This document shows positions 8,150-16,933 of a DNA stretch of 49,515 bases, one piece after another (position 1 is the stretch's first letter; each line of letters begins with the position of its first letter). The notes below the pieces were generated by a model. The model made no database searches, was not told the DNA's origin, and was given only the letters and a program-made list of their open reading frames with translations. Both the position numbers and the translations under genes were made by a program. Source of the DNA: DATAEK01 sp036258055 (GTDB taxonomy: Bacteria; Acidobacteriota; Vicinamibacteria; Vicinamibacterales; 2-12-FULL-66-21); NCBI GenBank assembly GCA_036258055.1, contig DATAEK010000111.1, positions 1-49,515 of the forward strand. The letters run 5' to 3'.

Positions 8150-9556
8150 GTGCCGCTGGCGATGTTCGGCGGAACGCGAGGCTCGGTCGCGGTGCCGGTG
8201 GGATTGTCGTCGATCGCGTGCGCGATCATCCTCCGGCCCCGCCTGCGCGGATGGCTGGACGCCGCCCTCCTCCTGCTCGTCGCTTGCGTTGCCTTCCAAC
8301 TCGTGCCGTTGCCAGATGCGGCACTCACGAAGCTGTCCCCGCACGCACAGTCCGTACGCGACGCTCTGGCGCTGCTTGCGCCGCCCGAGCTTCACCTCAG
8401 GCCGCTGTCGATCCGCAGTTCAGATACCGAGTGGGCGTTCGTCATCTTCGCCGGGGCGGTGGCGATGTTCTTCGTCGCTCGCTCGACCTTTGGGCGCGGC
8501 GGCGTGCGGCGGACGGTCTGGGGGGTTGCCGCGATCGGTCTCGGCGTCTCGGGATTGTCAATCGCACAGGCCGCGACTGCCGGGCGCTCAATCTATTGGC
8601 GCTTTCCCACCGAGTACGAGGGACCGCTCCCGTTCGGCCCATTCGTGAACCGCAACCACTTCGCCACCTGGGCGATCATGGCGCTGCCGCTCACGGTCGG
8701 CTACTTGATGTCCCGATCGCCGTCACCCGCGCCCGTCCCGCCGGACGCCGCGGGGCGCAGGCGCCTCACGCTCAGTGTGGATCCGCGCGGCGCGTGGATG
8801 ATCACGGCATCGGTACTGATGCTGCTGGCGCTGCTGCTCTCGCTGTCGCGATCGGGCATTGTCGCGCTCGCCATCGCGGCGGGCGTGATGATCGTGGCCA
8901 TGCGCCGCAGGCTTCAACGCCACGGGCGCTGGGCAATAGCCAGTGTCGTCGCGGCCTTCACGCTCGCCGCGTTGGCCTGGGCGGACGTGCCCGCGCTGGC
9001 GGAACGGTTTGCCGCCACGCCAGCCGGACTCTCAGGCCGCCTCACGATCTGGCGCGAGACGGTTCCGATCATTGGTGACTTCTGGCTGCCTGGGACGGGC
9101 GCCGGCACCTACGAGACGGCCATGTTCGTCTATCAGCGATCGGACCGGAGTGTCTTCTTCAACCAGGCTCACAATCACTACCTGCAGGTCGCCGCGGAAG
9201 GAGGACTCCTGGTGACCGTGACGCTGGCAATCGCGCTGGCCGTCTTCGTCGTCTCCGCGATTGTCGTCATGCGCAGGGACCACAGCGACGTGATCTGGAT
9301 GCGAGCAGGCGCTGCCACCGGCATCGGTGCAGTGATGCTGCAGAGCCTGTGGGAAACGGGCCTCGTCATGCCTGCCAACGCGATGCTGGCGGCCATCCTG
9401 GCGGCCATCGTCCTGCACGAACACGAGAAACCGCGCCCGAACCCTTATCCGCTGAGGGGGTTTTCGCGCTCGCGAATCCGTGTCAGGCACGGAGGCGCAC
9501 CCTTGAATCCCTACGTCCATACCAGCCGCCCAACGCGAACGCCGCCGCCACGATGA
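8150..9556 (+). CDS. O-antigen ligase/polymerase family membrane protein (Wzy_C)
   Basis: The 468-residue protein is mostly hydrophobic with about ten predicted membrane segments. It has two family signatures: GPFVNRNHFATW about a third of the way in, and FFNQAHNHYLQVAAEGG in the large periplasmic loop of Wzy/WaaL proteins. Such proteins join polyprenyl-linked repeat units into polymer or transfer them to an acceptor. The start is uncertain. GTG at 8150 is the first usual start after the kinase stop, yet the frame encodes a hydrophobic LRVATLLILLL just upstream that looks like part of TM1, so initiation at a rare codon is possible. The 3' end overlaps the convergent gene by 74 bp. Confidence 0.88.
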   Translation: MPLAMFGGTRGSVAVPVGLSSIACAIILRPRLRGWLDAALLLLVACVAFQLVPLPDAALTKLSPHAQSVRDALALLAPPELHLRPLSIRSSDTEWAFVIFAGAVAMFFVARSTFGRGGVRRTVWGVAAIGLGVSGLSIAQAATAGRSIYWRFPTEYEGPLPFGPFVNRNHFATWAIMALPLTVGYLMSRSPSPAPVPPDAAGRRRLTLSVDPRGAWMITASVLMLLALLLSLSRSGIVALAIAAGVMIVAMRRRLQRHGRWAIASVVAAFTLAALAWADVPALAERFAATPAGLSGRLTIWRETVPIIGDFWLPGTGAGTYETAMFVYQRSDRSVFFNQAHNHYLQVAAEGGLLVTVTLAIALAVFVVSAIVVMRRDHSDVIWMRAGAATGIGAVMLQSLWETGLVMPANAMLAAILAAIVLHEHEKPRPNPYPLRGFSRSRIRVRHGGAPLNPYVHTSRPTRTPPPR

Positions 9557-9845
9557 GTAGCGGACCGGAGATCACCAGGATCCAATCGAGACGTCGTGCG
9601 ATGAACGCATACCCGATTGCGAATGCCACGAAAAGCAGCGCCCCGATCCACGGACGACTCCACGCGAGCGCAACGGCAACGAGCACGATAGCTGCGGGTG
9701 TCAAGTGGACGAGGAACCCGGCGAGCCCGGCGTCCGGCTGATTTCCGTTGAGCGCGTCGAGCGCGAAGAGTCCCAGGAACGCTGCGGCCAGTGCGGCGAG
9801 CACGCGAGGACTCCATACGACCCACGGATTAACCTGAGTTTTCAT
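9483..9845 (-). CDS. Small integral membrane protein of unknown function
   Basis: The 120-residue product starts MKTQVNPWVVWSPRVL at ATG 9845 and has four hydrophobic segments (about residues 11-28, 37-57, 60-77 and 82-100), ending in a basic tail GRRDSRVRLRA. No catalytic motif or known family was recognised. It converges on and overlaps the ligase/polymerase gene by 74 bp. Its codon pattern is that of its neighbours, which supports a real gene. The 135 bp upstream (9846-9980) hold no other gene. Confidence 0.65.
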   Translation of the reverse strand: MKTQVNPWVVWSPRVLAALAAAFLGLFALDALNGNQPDAGLAGFLVHLTPAAIVLVAVALAWSRPWIGALLFVAFAIGYAFIARRLDWILVISGPLLIVAAAFALGGWYGRRDSRVRLRA

Positions 9846-9980
9846 GATGTCACGAGCGAGTTTCACGTACGCAGGCCGAGGAAGTCGTGACCGCAATCTG
9901 AAAAACGATCAGGAAGTGTGATGAGCGCCGCTTCTGCCGTGAGGCGGGTGGAAACGGGAAGCCCGGATAGTGCCGGTAGG

Positions 9981-10016
9981 TTTACCCATTTACCCTTTAC
10001 CCTTTGCCCTTTGCCA
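9981..10016. repeat. Heptamer array TTTACCC/TTTGCCC
   Basis: The array reads TTTACCC, A, TTTACCC, TTTACCC, TTTGCCC, TTTGCCA. Read on the minus strand it is GGGTAAA/GGGCAAA. The stop codon of the 9997-10800 methyltransferase lies inside the array, and its last residues (VAKGKG) are encoded by it. A 7-bp period links this tract to the other word arrays in the window. Confidence 0.8.
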
Positions 10017-10800
10017 CTCTCAGCCGCAGGACGAACCACACCTGGCTGTTGAGCCACGTCCCCAGAATGGGCATCGGCGAGCACAGCCGGCGCTCGATCG
10101 CGAAGCGGCTTTCAATGAGGCGTTCGAGCGCGCGCCAGTTGAATCCCTTGTGCCCCGTGAAACGCATCGAGGTGCCATCGTTCAGATCGACCGACGTTTC
10201 TTCGCGAGGGATGGACGTACGTGGACCGGCAAGGATCATCCGCGCAAGCTCGGTTGGTCTGTACCGCTCGCGCGCGGCGTACTCGGAGAGGCCGCGTGCG
10301 GCCGCGAACGCGCGGGCGGCCTGTTTGGCCGCAAGTGCCGGGCCGATCTCGATCGGCACGCTGACGATCACCCTGCCTGCGGGCGCGCACACCCGCGCCA
10401 GATCGTCGACGACCCGCCGCTGCACGTCGGCCGGGCAGTGCTCGAGGACCTCCATGCACACGATCACTCCGTAGCGGCCGGAGTGTTGCGGCTCTTCCAG
10501 ATGGGCCGCCAGTGCGAACGACAAGCCCTCGAGGCTCGCGAAACGCTCGGCGCATCCTGAAATCTGGACCGAATCGGCGTCGACACCGAGCGCACGAGGG
10601 AACAGATCGTGGACGAGCGCGAGGAAGGTGCCGTCGCCGCAGCCGTAATCGAGCAGGCGCGAGCCTGCGTGTGGGGCGGCGAGGCGCCGGGCGGTGTCGA
10701 AGCGGCTGCCGTGGCTCCACGCGACCAGCCGGCTGCGGCTGAAGATCTGCTTGCGGGCGTAGTGGCCCGAGGCGATCAGCGAGGAATCGTGCTGATGCAT
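9997..10800 (-). CDS. Class I SAM-dependent methyltransferase (last gene of the EPS operon)
   Basis: The 267-residue protein has motif I SRLLDYGCGDGTFLALV at about 46-62, the acid in ALGVDADSVQISG, motif II GVIVCMEVLEHCP and post-motif III APAGRVIVSVPIEIG. This is the Methyltransf_11/23 type common in glycan and quinone pathways. The C-terminal region FTGHKGFNWRALERLIESRF is typical of enzymes acting on sugar-linked or lipid-linked substrates, but the substrate is not known. It follows the geranylgeranyl-reductase-like gene by 9 nt and closes the 21-gene operon. Its terminal codons run into the TTTACCC heptamer array. Confidence 0.82.
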   Translation of the reverse strand: MHQHDSSLIASGHYARKQIFSRSRLVAWSHGSRFDTARRLAAPHAGSRLLDYGCGDGTFLALVHDLFPRALGVDADSVQISGCAERFASLEGLSFALAAHLEEPQHSGRYGVIVCMEVLEHCPADVQRRVVDDLARVCAPAGRVIVSVPIEIGPALAAKQAARAFAAARGLSEYAARERYRPTELARMILAGPRTSIPREETSVDLNDGTSMRFTGHKGFNWRALERLIESRFAIERRLCSPMPILGTWLNSQVWFVLRLRVAKGKG

Positions 10801-10809
10801 GACACGGCA

Positions 10810-12000
10810 CTAGCTCCACATCGAGGTGACGACGACGCGGCGGAACGAGGCGTGACGGAGGAGCGACAGCGCGGCACTCCGGTGCCAATTGAAGTCCGCC
10901 GTCTGCCGCAAAAGCGGCAGGATCCCATCGACGCGAGCGAGCTCGACGAGCGTGTCGATAGCACCGTCGCTCAGGCGGCTCGCGACCGCACGGAACGCCA
11001 GGCCAGCGCGAATTTCGGGACCGAGCCGTGCCCGCCAGCGCTGCTCGTAGGTTCGCAGACGAGCCGGCTCGAACCGTGAATCCGCAAGCGCTGAGGAGAG
11101 GACCTCGGCTGCAATCCGTCCCGTGAGGAGGCCGTAGTAGATCCCGCCTCCCGTCGTCGGCTTCACCAACCCGGCAGCATCGCCGACAGCCAGCACGCGC
11201 CGCGACCACGTGCGCTTTACCGGCGCGAGCGGGAGCACTTTCATGCGCGGGACCGGCCACGCCGCCGTAATTCCGTGACGGCTTCGAATGCGCGTGACGA
11301 ACTGCTGAAACCGCGCGGCGGCGCGGCCCTCGCACAGCATGCCGATCCGCGCGAAGGACTCGCGACCTCGACGAAAGGGCACGATCCACCCGAACCCACC
11401 CGGCGCCACACGCCGCCCGAGGTGCACCTCGACGTGATCGATGCCGGGAAAAGGTGCTTCGACCTGGGCGCTGTGCACGAGCAGCCTCGGCAGCCCGAAG
11501 CCGAGCGCGCGATTGAATCGATAGCTCGCGCCGCACGCGACCACGGCCGCGCGCGCGCGGACCGTCCGCTGCGCGGTCCGTACCTCGACACCCTCGGCGC
11601 GGCTGTCGATGCCCCGTACGCGCTCGCCCGTGTGAATCGACGCGCCCGCGTCGAGTGCTTCGCCAGCGAGGACACCATCGAATGCGATGCGGTCCACGAC
11701 CGCTGCCCGCACCGTGTCGGCGTCGACGACGACTGAGCTGCCGTCCGCAGAAATGAAGCGCGCCGAGTGCGCGATGCTGAGAATCGTGTGCCGCGGCAGC
11801 TGCAGCTCGTCAAAGGCATCGAGCCCGAGCACGCCGGTGCAGTGGACGGGTGTGCCGACCCGATCGTGCTCCTCGAGCACGATCGCGTGGTGACCGCGCG
11901 ACGCGAGATCGCGCGCGGCGATGAGTCCCGCCGGGCCGCCGCCGACGACAACGACATCACAGTCGAGTGCCGTCAGTACTTGGGCCCGCGCGATTCCCAT
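10810..12000 (-). CDS. Geranylgeranyl reductase-family FAD-dependent oxidoreductase
   Basis: The 396-residue flavoprotein has an N-terminal dinucleotide-binding motif DVVVVGGGPAGLIAARDLA (residues 15-33) with the ribose-binding acid in VLEEHDRVG. The second FAD motif near residues 275-297, VGDAAGLVKPTTGGGIYYG, is characteristic of geranylgeranyl reductases (ChlP and archaeal GGR). PVHCTGVLG after the N-terminal motif is also typical. Family members saturate double bonds of isoprenoid chains, including archaeal lipids and dolichyl carriers. ATG at 12000 lies 28 nt inside the sugar-phosphate transferase gene, so the two are coupled. A role on the polyprenyl carrier or a quinone is inference. 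Confidence 0.85.
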   Translation of the reverse strand: MGIARAQVLTALDCDVVVVGGGPAGLIAARDLASRGHHAIVLEEHDRVGTPVHCTGVLGLDAFDELQLPRHTILSIAHSARFISADGSSVVVDADTVRAAVVDRIAFDGVLAGEALDAGASIHTGERVRGIDSRAEGVEVRTAQRTVRARAAVVACGASYRFNRALGFGLPRLLVHSAQVEAPFPGIDHVEVHLGRRVAPGGFGWIVPFRRGRESFARIGMLCEGRAAARFQQFVTRIRSRHGITAAWPVPRMKVLPLAPVKRTWSRRVLAVGDAAGLVKPTTGGGIYYGLLTGRIAAEVLSSALADSRFEPARLRTYEQRWRARLGPEIRAGLAFRAVASRLSDGAIDTLVELARVDGILPLLRQTADFNWHRSAALSLLRHASFRRVVVTSMWS

Positions 12001-12575
12001 GTGCCATGGAAGCTAATCCAAAACGACAGGAGAATCAAACGCAGATCGAGCGCCATCGAACGCGCGTGAATGTAGACGCGGTCGTAACGGAACTTCTGAC
12101 GGCGCGGCACGTCGCGGCGCGCGTAGATCTGGGCGAGCCCGGTCAGCCCCGGCCTGACGGTGATGCGCGCGTCGTAACCGGGAACGGCCTCGAGCGGCAC
12201 GAGCGCCGCACCGATGACCTCGATCTCACCTGGACGCAGCGCTCGCGGACCGACGAAGCTCATGTCGCCGCGGAAGATGTTCCACAGCTGCGGGAGCTCG
12301 TCCATCGCGGTCGCCCGCATGAGTCGACCGATGCGCGTGACCCGCGGGTCGTTCTCGATCGCCTGCAACGCGCCGACCGCAGCCTCGGCGTCCTCGCGCA
12401 TCGAGCGGAATTTCAGCGCACGAAACGGGGCCCCTCCCCTTCCGACTCGCGGCTGCGTGAAGAAGACCGGCCCGCCGTCCTCGAGCTTGATCGCCAGCGC
12501 GAGCAGGGCCCAGATCGGCGACGACGCGACGAGGCCGGCGCCCGCGAGAGCAGCGTCGAAGGCGCGCTTGATCAT
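11973..12575 (-). CDS. Initiating undecaprenyl-phosphate sugar-phosphate transferase (small PglC-like form)
   Basis: This 200-residue enzyme transfers a sugar phosphate from a UDP-sugar to undecaprenyl phosphate, starting the repeat unit at the inner membrane. It is the minimal monotopic form, without the multi-TM N-terminal domain of WbaP/WcaJ. The N-terminal KRAFD is followed by a re-entrant hydrophobic hairpin (about 8-30) broken at Pro20. The catalytic Asp-Glu pair is D92-E93 in ATAMDELPQLWNIFRGDMS, and SFVGPRALRPGE follows. It overlaps its upstream glycosyltransferase gene by 4 nt (ATGA) and the reductase gene by 28 nt. The sugar specificity cannot be read from the sequence. Confidence 0.93.
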   Translation of the reverse strand: MIKRAFDAALAGAGLVASSPIWALLALAIKLEDGGPVFFTQPRVGRGGAPFRALKFRSMREDAEAAVGALQAIENDPRVTRIGRLMRATAMDELPQLWNIFRGDMSFVGPRALRPGEIEVIGAALVPLEAVPGYDARITVRPGLTGLAQIYARRDVPRRQKFRYDRVYIHARSMALDLRLILLSFWISFHGTWESRGPKY

Positions 12576-13687
12576 GCGGCGGCCACCTCGTGGCAGAACG
12601 ACACGAAACGATCGGCCATCATCGGGAGCGTGAAGTCACGCCGTACCCGTGAAGAACCGGCCTCACCGAGACGGCTGCGCAAGCCAGCGTCGGCCGTGAG
12701 CCGCGTGAGCGCGTCCGCGAGCGCCTGCACATCGCCCGGCGGGACAACGACCCCGCTTTCGTCATGCCGGTTCACCCACGGGACGCCCGACTCCACTGAG
12801 GTGCTCACGACCGGCTTGCCGCACGCCATCGCTTCGAGCTGGACGAAGCCGAACGCCTCCGCGCGAGTTACCGAGGGCAGGACGAACACGTCGCACGCGT
12901 GCATCTGCGCCTTGAGCTCCTCGTCGTCCACCTCGCCGATGAACTGAATGCGCGCGCGAGTGGGTTCCACGCGCGAGAGCCGTTCCCAGGACGCGCGCAT
13001 GGGCCCGTCCCCGGCCACCGTGAGGGTCACAGGCAACGTCCGCACCGCGCGAATGAGGACGTCGACGCCCTTGTACGCAACGTGTCTTCCGGCAAAGAGG
13101 ACGACCGGTCCCGGTGCGCCCGCCCGGATCTCGTGGGCGCGTCGGCTGACCTCATCGCGCGGCGCCCAGGCATCAGCGTCGATGCCGAAGGGGATGACAG
13201 AAAGCCGCGAATGGTGTGGCTGGAGCGCCACGGCGCGTTCTCCCAGTGATGGTGATGACACGGCGATACGGCGGGCCCGACGGTAGACCGGCTCGGCCAT
13301 CGGCGCGTAGAACGCCTGGTACTGCAGACGAGGGCGCACGACCTCGCTGTGAAACCACATCGCGAGCGGAACCCGCGGCCGGGCGACGAGGTACGAGAGC
13401 AGCGCCCACGGGTTCGGCTCGTGCACGATCATCACGTCGGCTTCAGCGCGCTTGAGATGCGCGGCCAGCGCGGGCGCGACGGGTACGGATCCGGCGGCGC
13501 CCCACGTGCCGACGCGCGTGACCGGAACGCCGTCGACGATCTCCTCGACCGTCCCGGCGCCGGTGTGCACGGCCAGCACGCGGCTCTCGAGCCGCCCACG
13601 CGTCGCTTGACACAGCGATTCGACGACACGTTCCATCCCGCCCGGGACTGGCGGATAGAACTTGCCGACGTGAAGGACGGTCAGCAT
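12572..13687 (-). CDS. Glycosyltransferase family 4 (GT-B)
   Basis: The 371-residue GT-B enzyme starts MLTVLHVGKFYPPVPGGMERVVESL, the acceptor-binding glycine-rich loop of GT4 enzymes. HEPNPWALLSYLV follows, then the donor-domain start VVLFAGRHVAYKGVDVLIRA. The nucleotide-sugar motif EAFGFVQLEAMACGKPVVS has the E-x7-E pair. It should add one residue of the repeat unit on the cytoplasmic face. ATG at 13687 overlaps the upstream gene by 7 nt; the 54 extra upstream codons in frame are rejected because they precede the conserved N-terminal strand. Donor and acceptor are unknown. Confidence 0.9.
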   Translation of the reverse strand: MLTVLHVGKFYPPVPGGMERVVESLCQATRGRLESRVLAVHTGAGTVEEIVDGVPVTRVGTWGAAGSVPVAPALAAHLKRAEADVMIVHEPNPWALLSYLVARPRVPLAMWFHSEVVRPRLQYQAFYAPMAEPVYRRARRIAVSSPSLGERAVALQPHHSRLSVIPFGIDADAWAPRDEVSRRAHEIRAGAPGPVVLFAGRHVAYKGVDVLIRAVRTLPVTLTVAGDGPMRASWERLSRVEPTRARIQFIGEVDDEELKAQMHACDVFVLPSVTRAEAFGFVQLEAMACGKPVVSTSVESGVPWVNRHDESGVVVPPGDVQALADALTRLTADAGLRSRLGEAGSSRVRRDFTLPMMADRFVSFCHEVAAA

Positions 13688-14853
13688 GCGATGTCCTTCG
13701 CGAGCTCGGTGTAGATGGTCATGACGTTCGCGGCGTAATGCGACCAGCTGAACGCGGTTGCCCGGCGTGCGGCCGCCTCCCGCCGCAACGTCCACTGCGA
13801 CGGTGCGACGGTGCGCTCGTCGATCAAGCGCTCGACAGCCGACGCCCACGCCGGCACGTCATCAACCGCGCAATACGTCGCAGCGGCGGCTCCAACTTCG
13901 CGCAGCGGTGGAATGTCGCTGGCGACGACAGGCGTGCCGCAGGCGAGCGCTTCGAGCACCGGTAGACCGAAACCCTCGCGCTCGGACGGCATCAGGACCA
14001 GCAGACTTCGGCGGTACACGGCCGCCAGCGTCGACCGATCGAGCACGGGCAAAACCACGACGGCGTCAAGAATACCGAGATCACGGGCCAGCGCGCGCTG
14101 TTCCGCCGTGAAGGGACCGCCGACGCGGATCAGCCGGACCGTCGGTTTGCGGCGCCGCACGTCAGCGACGATACGAAGCAGGAGATCGATACGCTTCCGG
14201 GGGATCGTGCTGCCGACGTGGAGCAGGTCAATCGTGTGACCGGGTCTGCCCAGGAGCCGCGTCGCCTCACGTTCGGCCGGGACTTCCGGCGACGGCGTGC
14301 AGCTCGGGTGCGGACCGTTGTGCACCACCGTCGCGCGGTCCTCGCGGACGCCCGCCTTCCGGATCACGGCGTCCCGCGTCGCTCCAGAGTCGCACGCCAC
14401 GTGCCCGGCCTTTTTCAGGCCTTCGAGGATGTGACGCGACATCGCGCGGAACCACGCCGACCGCGGCTCGAACTCCGGTTCCAGCACGCTGCGAAACGTA
14501 TCCAGGTCGTGACACGTGACGAGCGTCCGGCCCGGCGGCAAGCGGTGCACGAGCTGGGCGTAGCTGTGATCGACCACGTGAAAGAGATCGAAGCGGCCGG
14601 AGAGGCCGCTCGCAATGCGAGGATAGTCCCACAGCCGGTTCGCAATGCGATCGACGCCGAAGGCCCGAGCGTCACGCGCCAGTGCCCGCAGCCGCGTGGC
14701 GCGACGGCGGAGTGACGGCCTGATCAGCGTCGGTTCTACAGTGGCCGCGTGCTCGCGCTGAAGGCGATCCAGCAGCATGTCGGCGACGAGGTCCATGCTG
14801 GGCCAGCCCTCTTCGAGGTAGTCCGCGAGAATGGCTACCTTCAGGCGGCGCAT
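13681..14853 (-). CDS. Glycosyltransferase family 4 (GT-B)
   Basis: The 390-residue protein starts MRRLKVAILADYLEEGWPSMDLV and reads through an N-terminal acceptor domain with DLFHVVDHSYAQLVHRL and VTCHDLDTFRSV. It enters the donor domain at DLLHVGSTIPRKRIDLLLRI, with EGFGLPVLEALACGTPVVAS near the C-terminus providing the E-x7-E motif. The HVVDHSYA and CHDLD stretches resemble mannosyltransferase-like GT4 enzymes. It overlaps the preceding gene by 13 nt and the following one by 7 nt. ATG at 14853 is chosen because it begins the first Rossmann strand. Sugar specificity is not assigned. Confidence 0.9.
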   Translation of the reverse strand: MRRLKVAILADYLEEGWPSMDLVADMLLDRLQREHAATVEPTLIRPSLRRRATRLRALARDARAFGVDRIANRLWDYPRIASGLSGRFDLFHVVDHSYAQLVHRLPPGRTLVTCHDLDTFRSVLEPEFEPRSAWFRAMSRHILEGLKKAGHVACDSGATRDAVIRKAGVREDRATVVHNGPHPSCTPSPEVPAEREATRLLGRPGHTIDLLHVGSTIPRKRIDLLLRIVADVRRRKPTVRLIRVGGPFTAEQRALARDLGILDAVVVLPVLDRSTLAAVYRRSLLVLMPSEREGFGLPVLEALACGTPVVASDIPPLREVGAAAATYCAVDDVPAWASAVERLIDERTVAPSQWTLRREAAARRATAFSWSHYAANVMTIYTELAKDIAC

Positions 14854-15986
14854 CGGTTTGCCATCAGCTGATCGAAGAACGCGAGATGGGCGCGCGCCAC
14901 GACAGGAAGGGCGAAGCGCTCGGCCACCCTCGCCTGGCCCTGCACCGCGCTGTCGGCGCGCCACTGATCGTTCGCCAGAGCCGCCTCGAGCGCGCGCGCC
15001 CACGCCGTCACGTCCGCCTCGGCGACGATCATGCCGGCGTCTCCAACCACGAATGGAATCTCGCCACTGTTGCTGGCCACGATCGGCACGCCCGACGCCA
15101 TGGCCTCAATCAGGACGCGGCCGAACTGTTCGCGCCAGGTCGTTCTCGTCTGACTTGGGACGCACAGGACGTCCATCGCGTTCAGATACGCGGGAATCTC
15201 ACCGTGCGGAATGTTGGTCTTCACGGCAACCCGGCCGCGATGCCTGGCGGCAAAGCCGCGCAGGTCGGGTTCGAGTGGTCCGCCGCCGACGAAAAGCGCG
15301 CGCCATGGTGTCCGGATGCGCTCGAGGGCCGCGACGAGCACGCGCACACCCTTTGCGTCGACGAACCTGCCCGCGAAACCCACGACGGGCACTCCGTCGG
15401 TCCATCGCAAGTCGGCCCGTATGCAAGCACGACGGCCAGGGTCGGGATGGAACGACGCCGTGTCCACACCCGGCGAGATGATTCGCGACGGCTTGGTCGC
15501 GTACTCCGGCCGTCGAGACAGGGCGTCATGCACGGTCTGTCCAAACGCGATCCACGCGGCCGCTCGCCGCATCGATCGCCGCTCCAGGTAATCGAAGGGC
15601 GGCGGGTACTGTTTGTCGATGTTCTGGAACGTCGCGGGGATCACGCACGATGACTGCGGCGCCAACCGAACGATCTGGGCCCCCGCGCAGACGTACGGCT
15701 CCTCCCAGACGTGCACGACGTCCCACCGTTCGCGCATCAACGTGCGGAGCGCCGAATCATACCGGCGGACGTGCGGAAGCGAGGCGAAGCGCACGCCCAG
15801 GCTGCGGAGGTGACACGACTCCCCGGCGATCGGCTCCAGATGGATGCGACGAAGATCTCCCGGCAGCACCACGGGTGCCGCCGCGGTGACCTCCCATTCA
15901 TCCCGACCCTGGCGCGCCATCTCATGCGCGAGACGGCGATTCTGCGCCACGACGTACGAGTGCCCGATGGTGAGGAGACGCTTCAC
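14841..15986 (-). CDS. Glycosyltransferase family 4 (GT-B)
   Basis: The 381-residue product begins MKRLLTIGHSYVVAQNRRLAHEMAR at GTG 15986, which shares GTGA with the stop of the upstream GT2 gene. The acceptor domain contains WDVVHVWEEPYVCAGAQIV and ATFQNIDKQYPPPF. The donor domain begins PVVGFAGRFVDAKGVRVLVAAL and has WREQFGRVLIEAMASGVPIVAS with the E-x7-E pair. The frame is open for about 290 nt above the chosen start, but that part is a shadow of the GT2 gene. It is one of several closely coupled enzymes building the repeat unit. Confidence 0.9.
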   Translation of the reverse strand: MKRLLTIGHSYVVAQNRRLAHEMARQGRDEWEVTAAAPVVLPGDLRRIHLEPIAGESCHLRSLGVRFASLPHVRRYDSALRTLMRERWDVVHVWEEPYVCAGAQIVRLAPQSSCVIPATFQNIDKQYPPPFDYLERRSMRRAAAWIAFGQTVHDALSRRPEYATKPSRIISPGVDTASFHPDPGRRACIRADLRWTDGVPVVGFAGRFVDAKGVRVLVAALERIRTPWRALFVGGGPLEPDLRGFAARHRGRVAVKTNIPHGEIPAYLNAMDVLCVPSQTRTTWREQFGRVLIEAMASGVPIVASNSGEIPFVVGDAGMIVAEADVTAWARALEAALANDQWRADSAVQGQARVAERFALPVVARAHLAFFDQLMANRCAA

Positions 15987-16933
15987 GGGATGGATGAGGC
16001 GCGGGCGAGGGCGCGTGGCGCCGACGCCTTCGAGCGTGGATAGAGCTGATTCCCGGCTCGCAAGCATCCCCAGAGACGGATCGTCTGTGCGGACACGGGA
16101 CGCCGTTCCTGAACGACCGACGGCAGGTTCATGATGACTTCGCGCGCGATCCACAGCCAGCCCCACGGATCGCGAACGCCCCATGCGCTTCGCATCCGGA
16201 AGAACAGGAACCCACGCGCCGGCACCAGCCACAGGACGCGACTCAGTGGCTCGTTGTAGAGCGCATGGAGGCAATCGTTCCGGCTGACGTAGCGCAGATA
16301 TCGCCGGCGATCGCGGCCGGCCGGATCCGGCTCGTGCGCCACCCGCGCATCGGGCAAGTACACCGTCTGCAACCCGCTTTCGATCAGCCGCAGGCAGAAG
16401 TCTTTTTCCTCGCCGTAGAACACGAAACGCTCGCGATAACCGCCGAGCGCGAGGAACACGTCCTTGCGCACGAGGTGTGCGAACCCGATGAACGCCGGCA
16501 CGTAACAGGGCTGCGAGCCTCGGCCCGGCTGCATGTTCTCAGGCCACGGAGCGCCCTTCCCGTCTGCCTGCGCGAAGGCCATCGCCCCAACTTCCGGATC
16601 CGATCCGAGGATCGCGAGTGCCGCATCAATGGCCCCCGCATCGAGGATCGACGCGTCATCGTCGAGCAGCAGCACGGCGAGGCCTTGCGCCTCGCGGACG
16701 ATCCGGTTGCGCCCGACGATGTACCCGGGCGCCGACTCGTCACGGATGATACGCACACGCATCGGAAGGTCGCGAGCGTCGAGGTTCGCCGCCGCCGACG
16801 GATTCGAACCATCGTCGTAGACGATGACCTCGGGATCGAGATGCGCCAGCGAGGCGAGGGACCTCAGGCAGCGGCCGAGAGCATCGGGACGATTGCGCGT
16901 CGTGATCCCCACGGTCAGCGTGAAGCCGCTCAT
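15983..16933 (-). CDS. Glycosyltransferase family 2 (GT-A)
   Basis: The 316-residue GT-A enzyme starts MSGFTLTVGITTRNRPDALGRCLRSL, followed by VIVYDDGSNPSAAANL. The metal-binding acids are in LAVLLLDDDASILDAGAI. FIGFAHLVRKDVFLALGGYRERFVF, then GEEKDFCLRLIESG, match the acceptor-side ED-type motif of rhamnosyl-like GT2 enzymes. A C-terminal hydrophobic segment (LSRVLWLVPARGFLFF) suggests membrane association. ATGA overlap with the upstream gene and GTGA overlap with the downstream one place it firmly in the operon. The donor sugar is not known. Confidence 0.9.
   Translation of the reverse strand: MSGFTLTVGITTRNRPDALGRCLRSLASLAHLDPEVIVYDDGSNPSAAANLDARDLPMRVRIIRDESAPGYIVGRNRIVREAQGLAVLLLDDDASILDAGAIDAALAILGSDPEVGAMAFAQADGKGAPWPENMQPGRGSQPCYVPAFIGFAHLVRKDVFLALGGYRERFVFYGEEKDFCLRLIESGLQTVYLPDARVAHEPDPAGRDRRRYLRYVSRNDCLHALYNEPLSRVLWLVPARGFLFFRMRSAWGVRDPWGWLWIAREVIMNLPSVVQERRPVSAQTIRLWGCLRAGNQLYPRSKASAPRALARASSIP

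Noticed and set aside
9900..9985. Resemblance to the first part of a cobalamin riboswitch on the plus strand (GGTGGAAACGGGAAGCCCGG)
   Set aside because: The B12 box and the rest of the conserved core are missing. The downstream genes are convergent, so nothing would be regulated.
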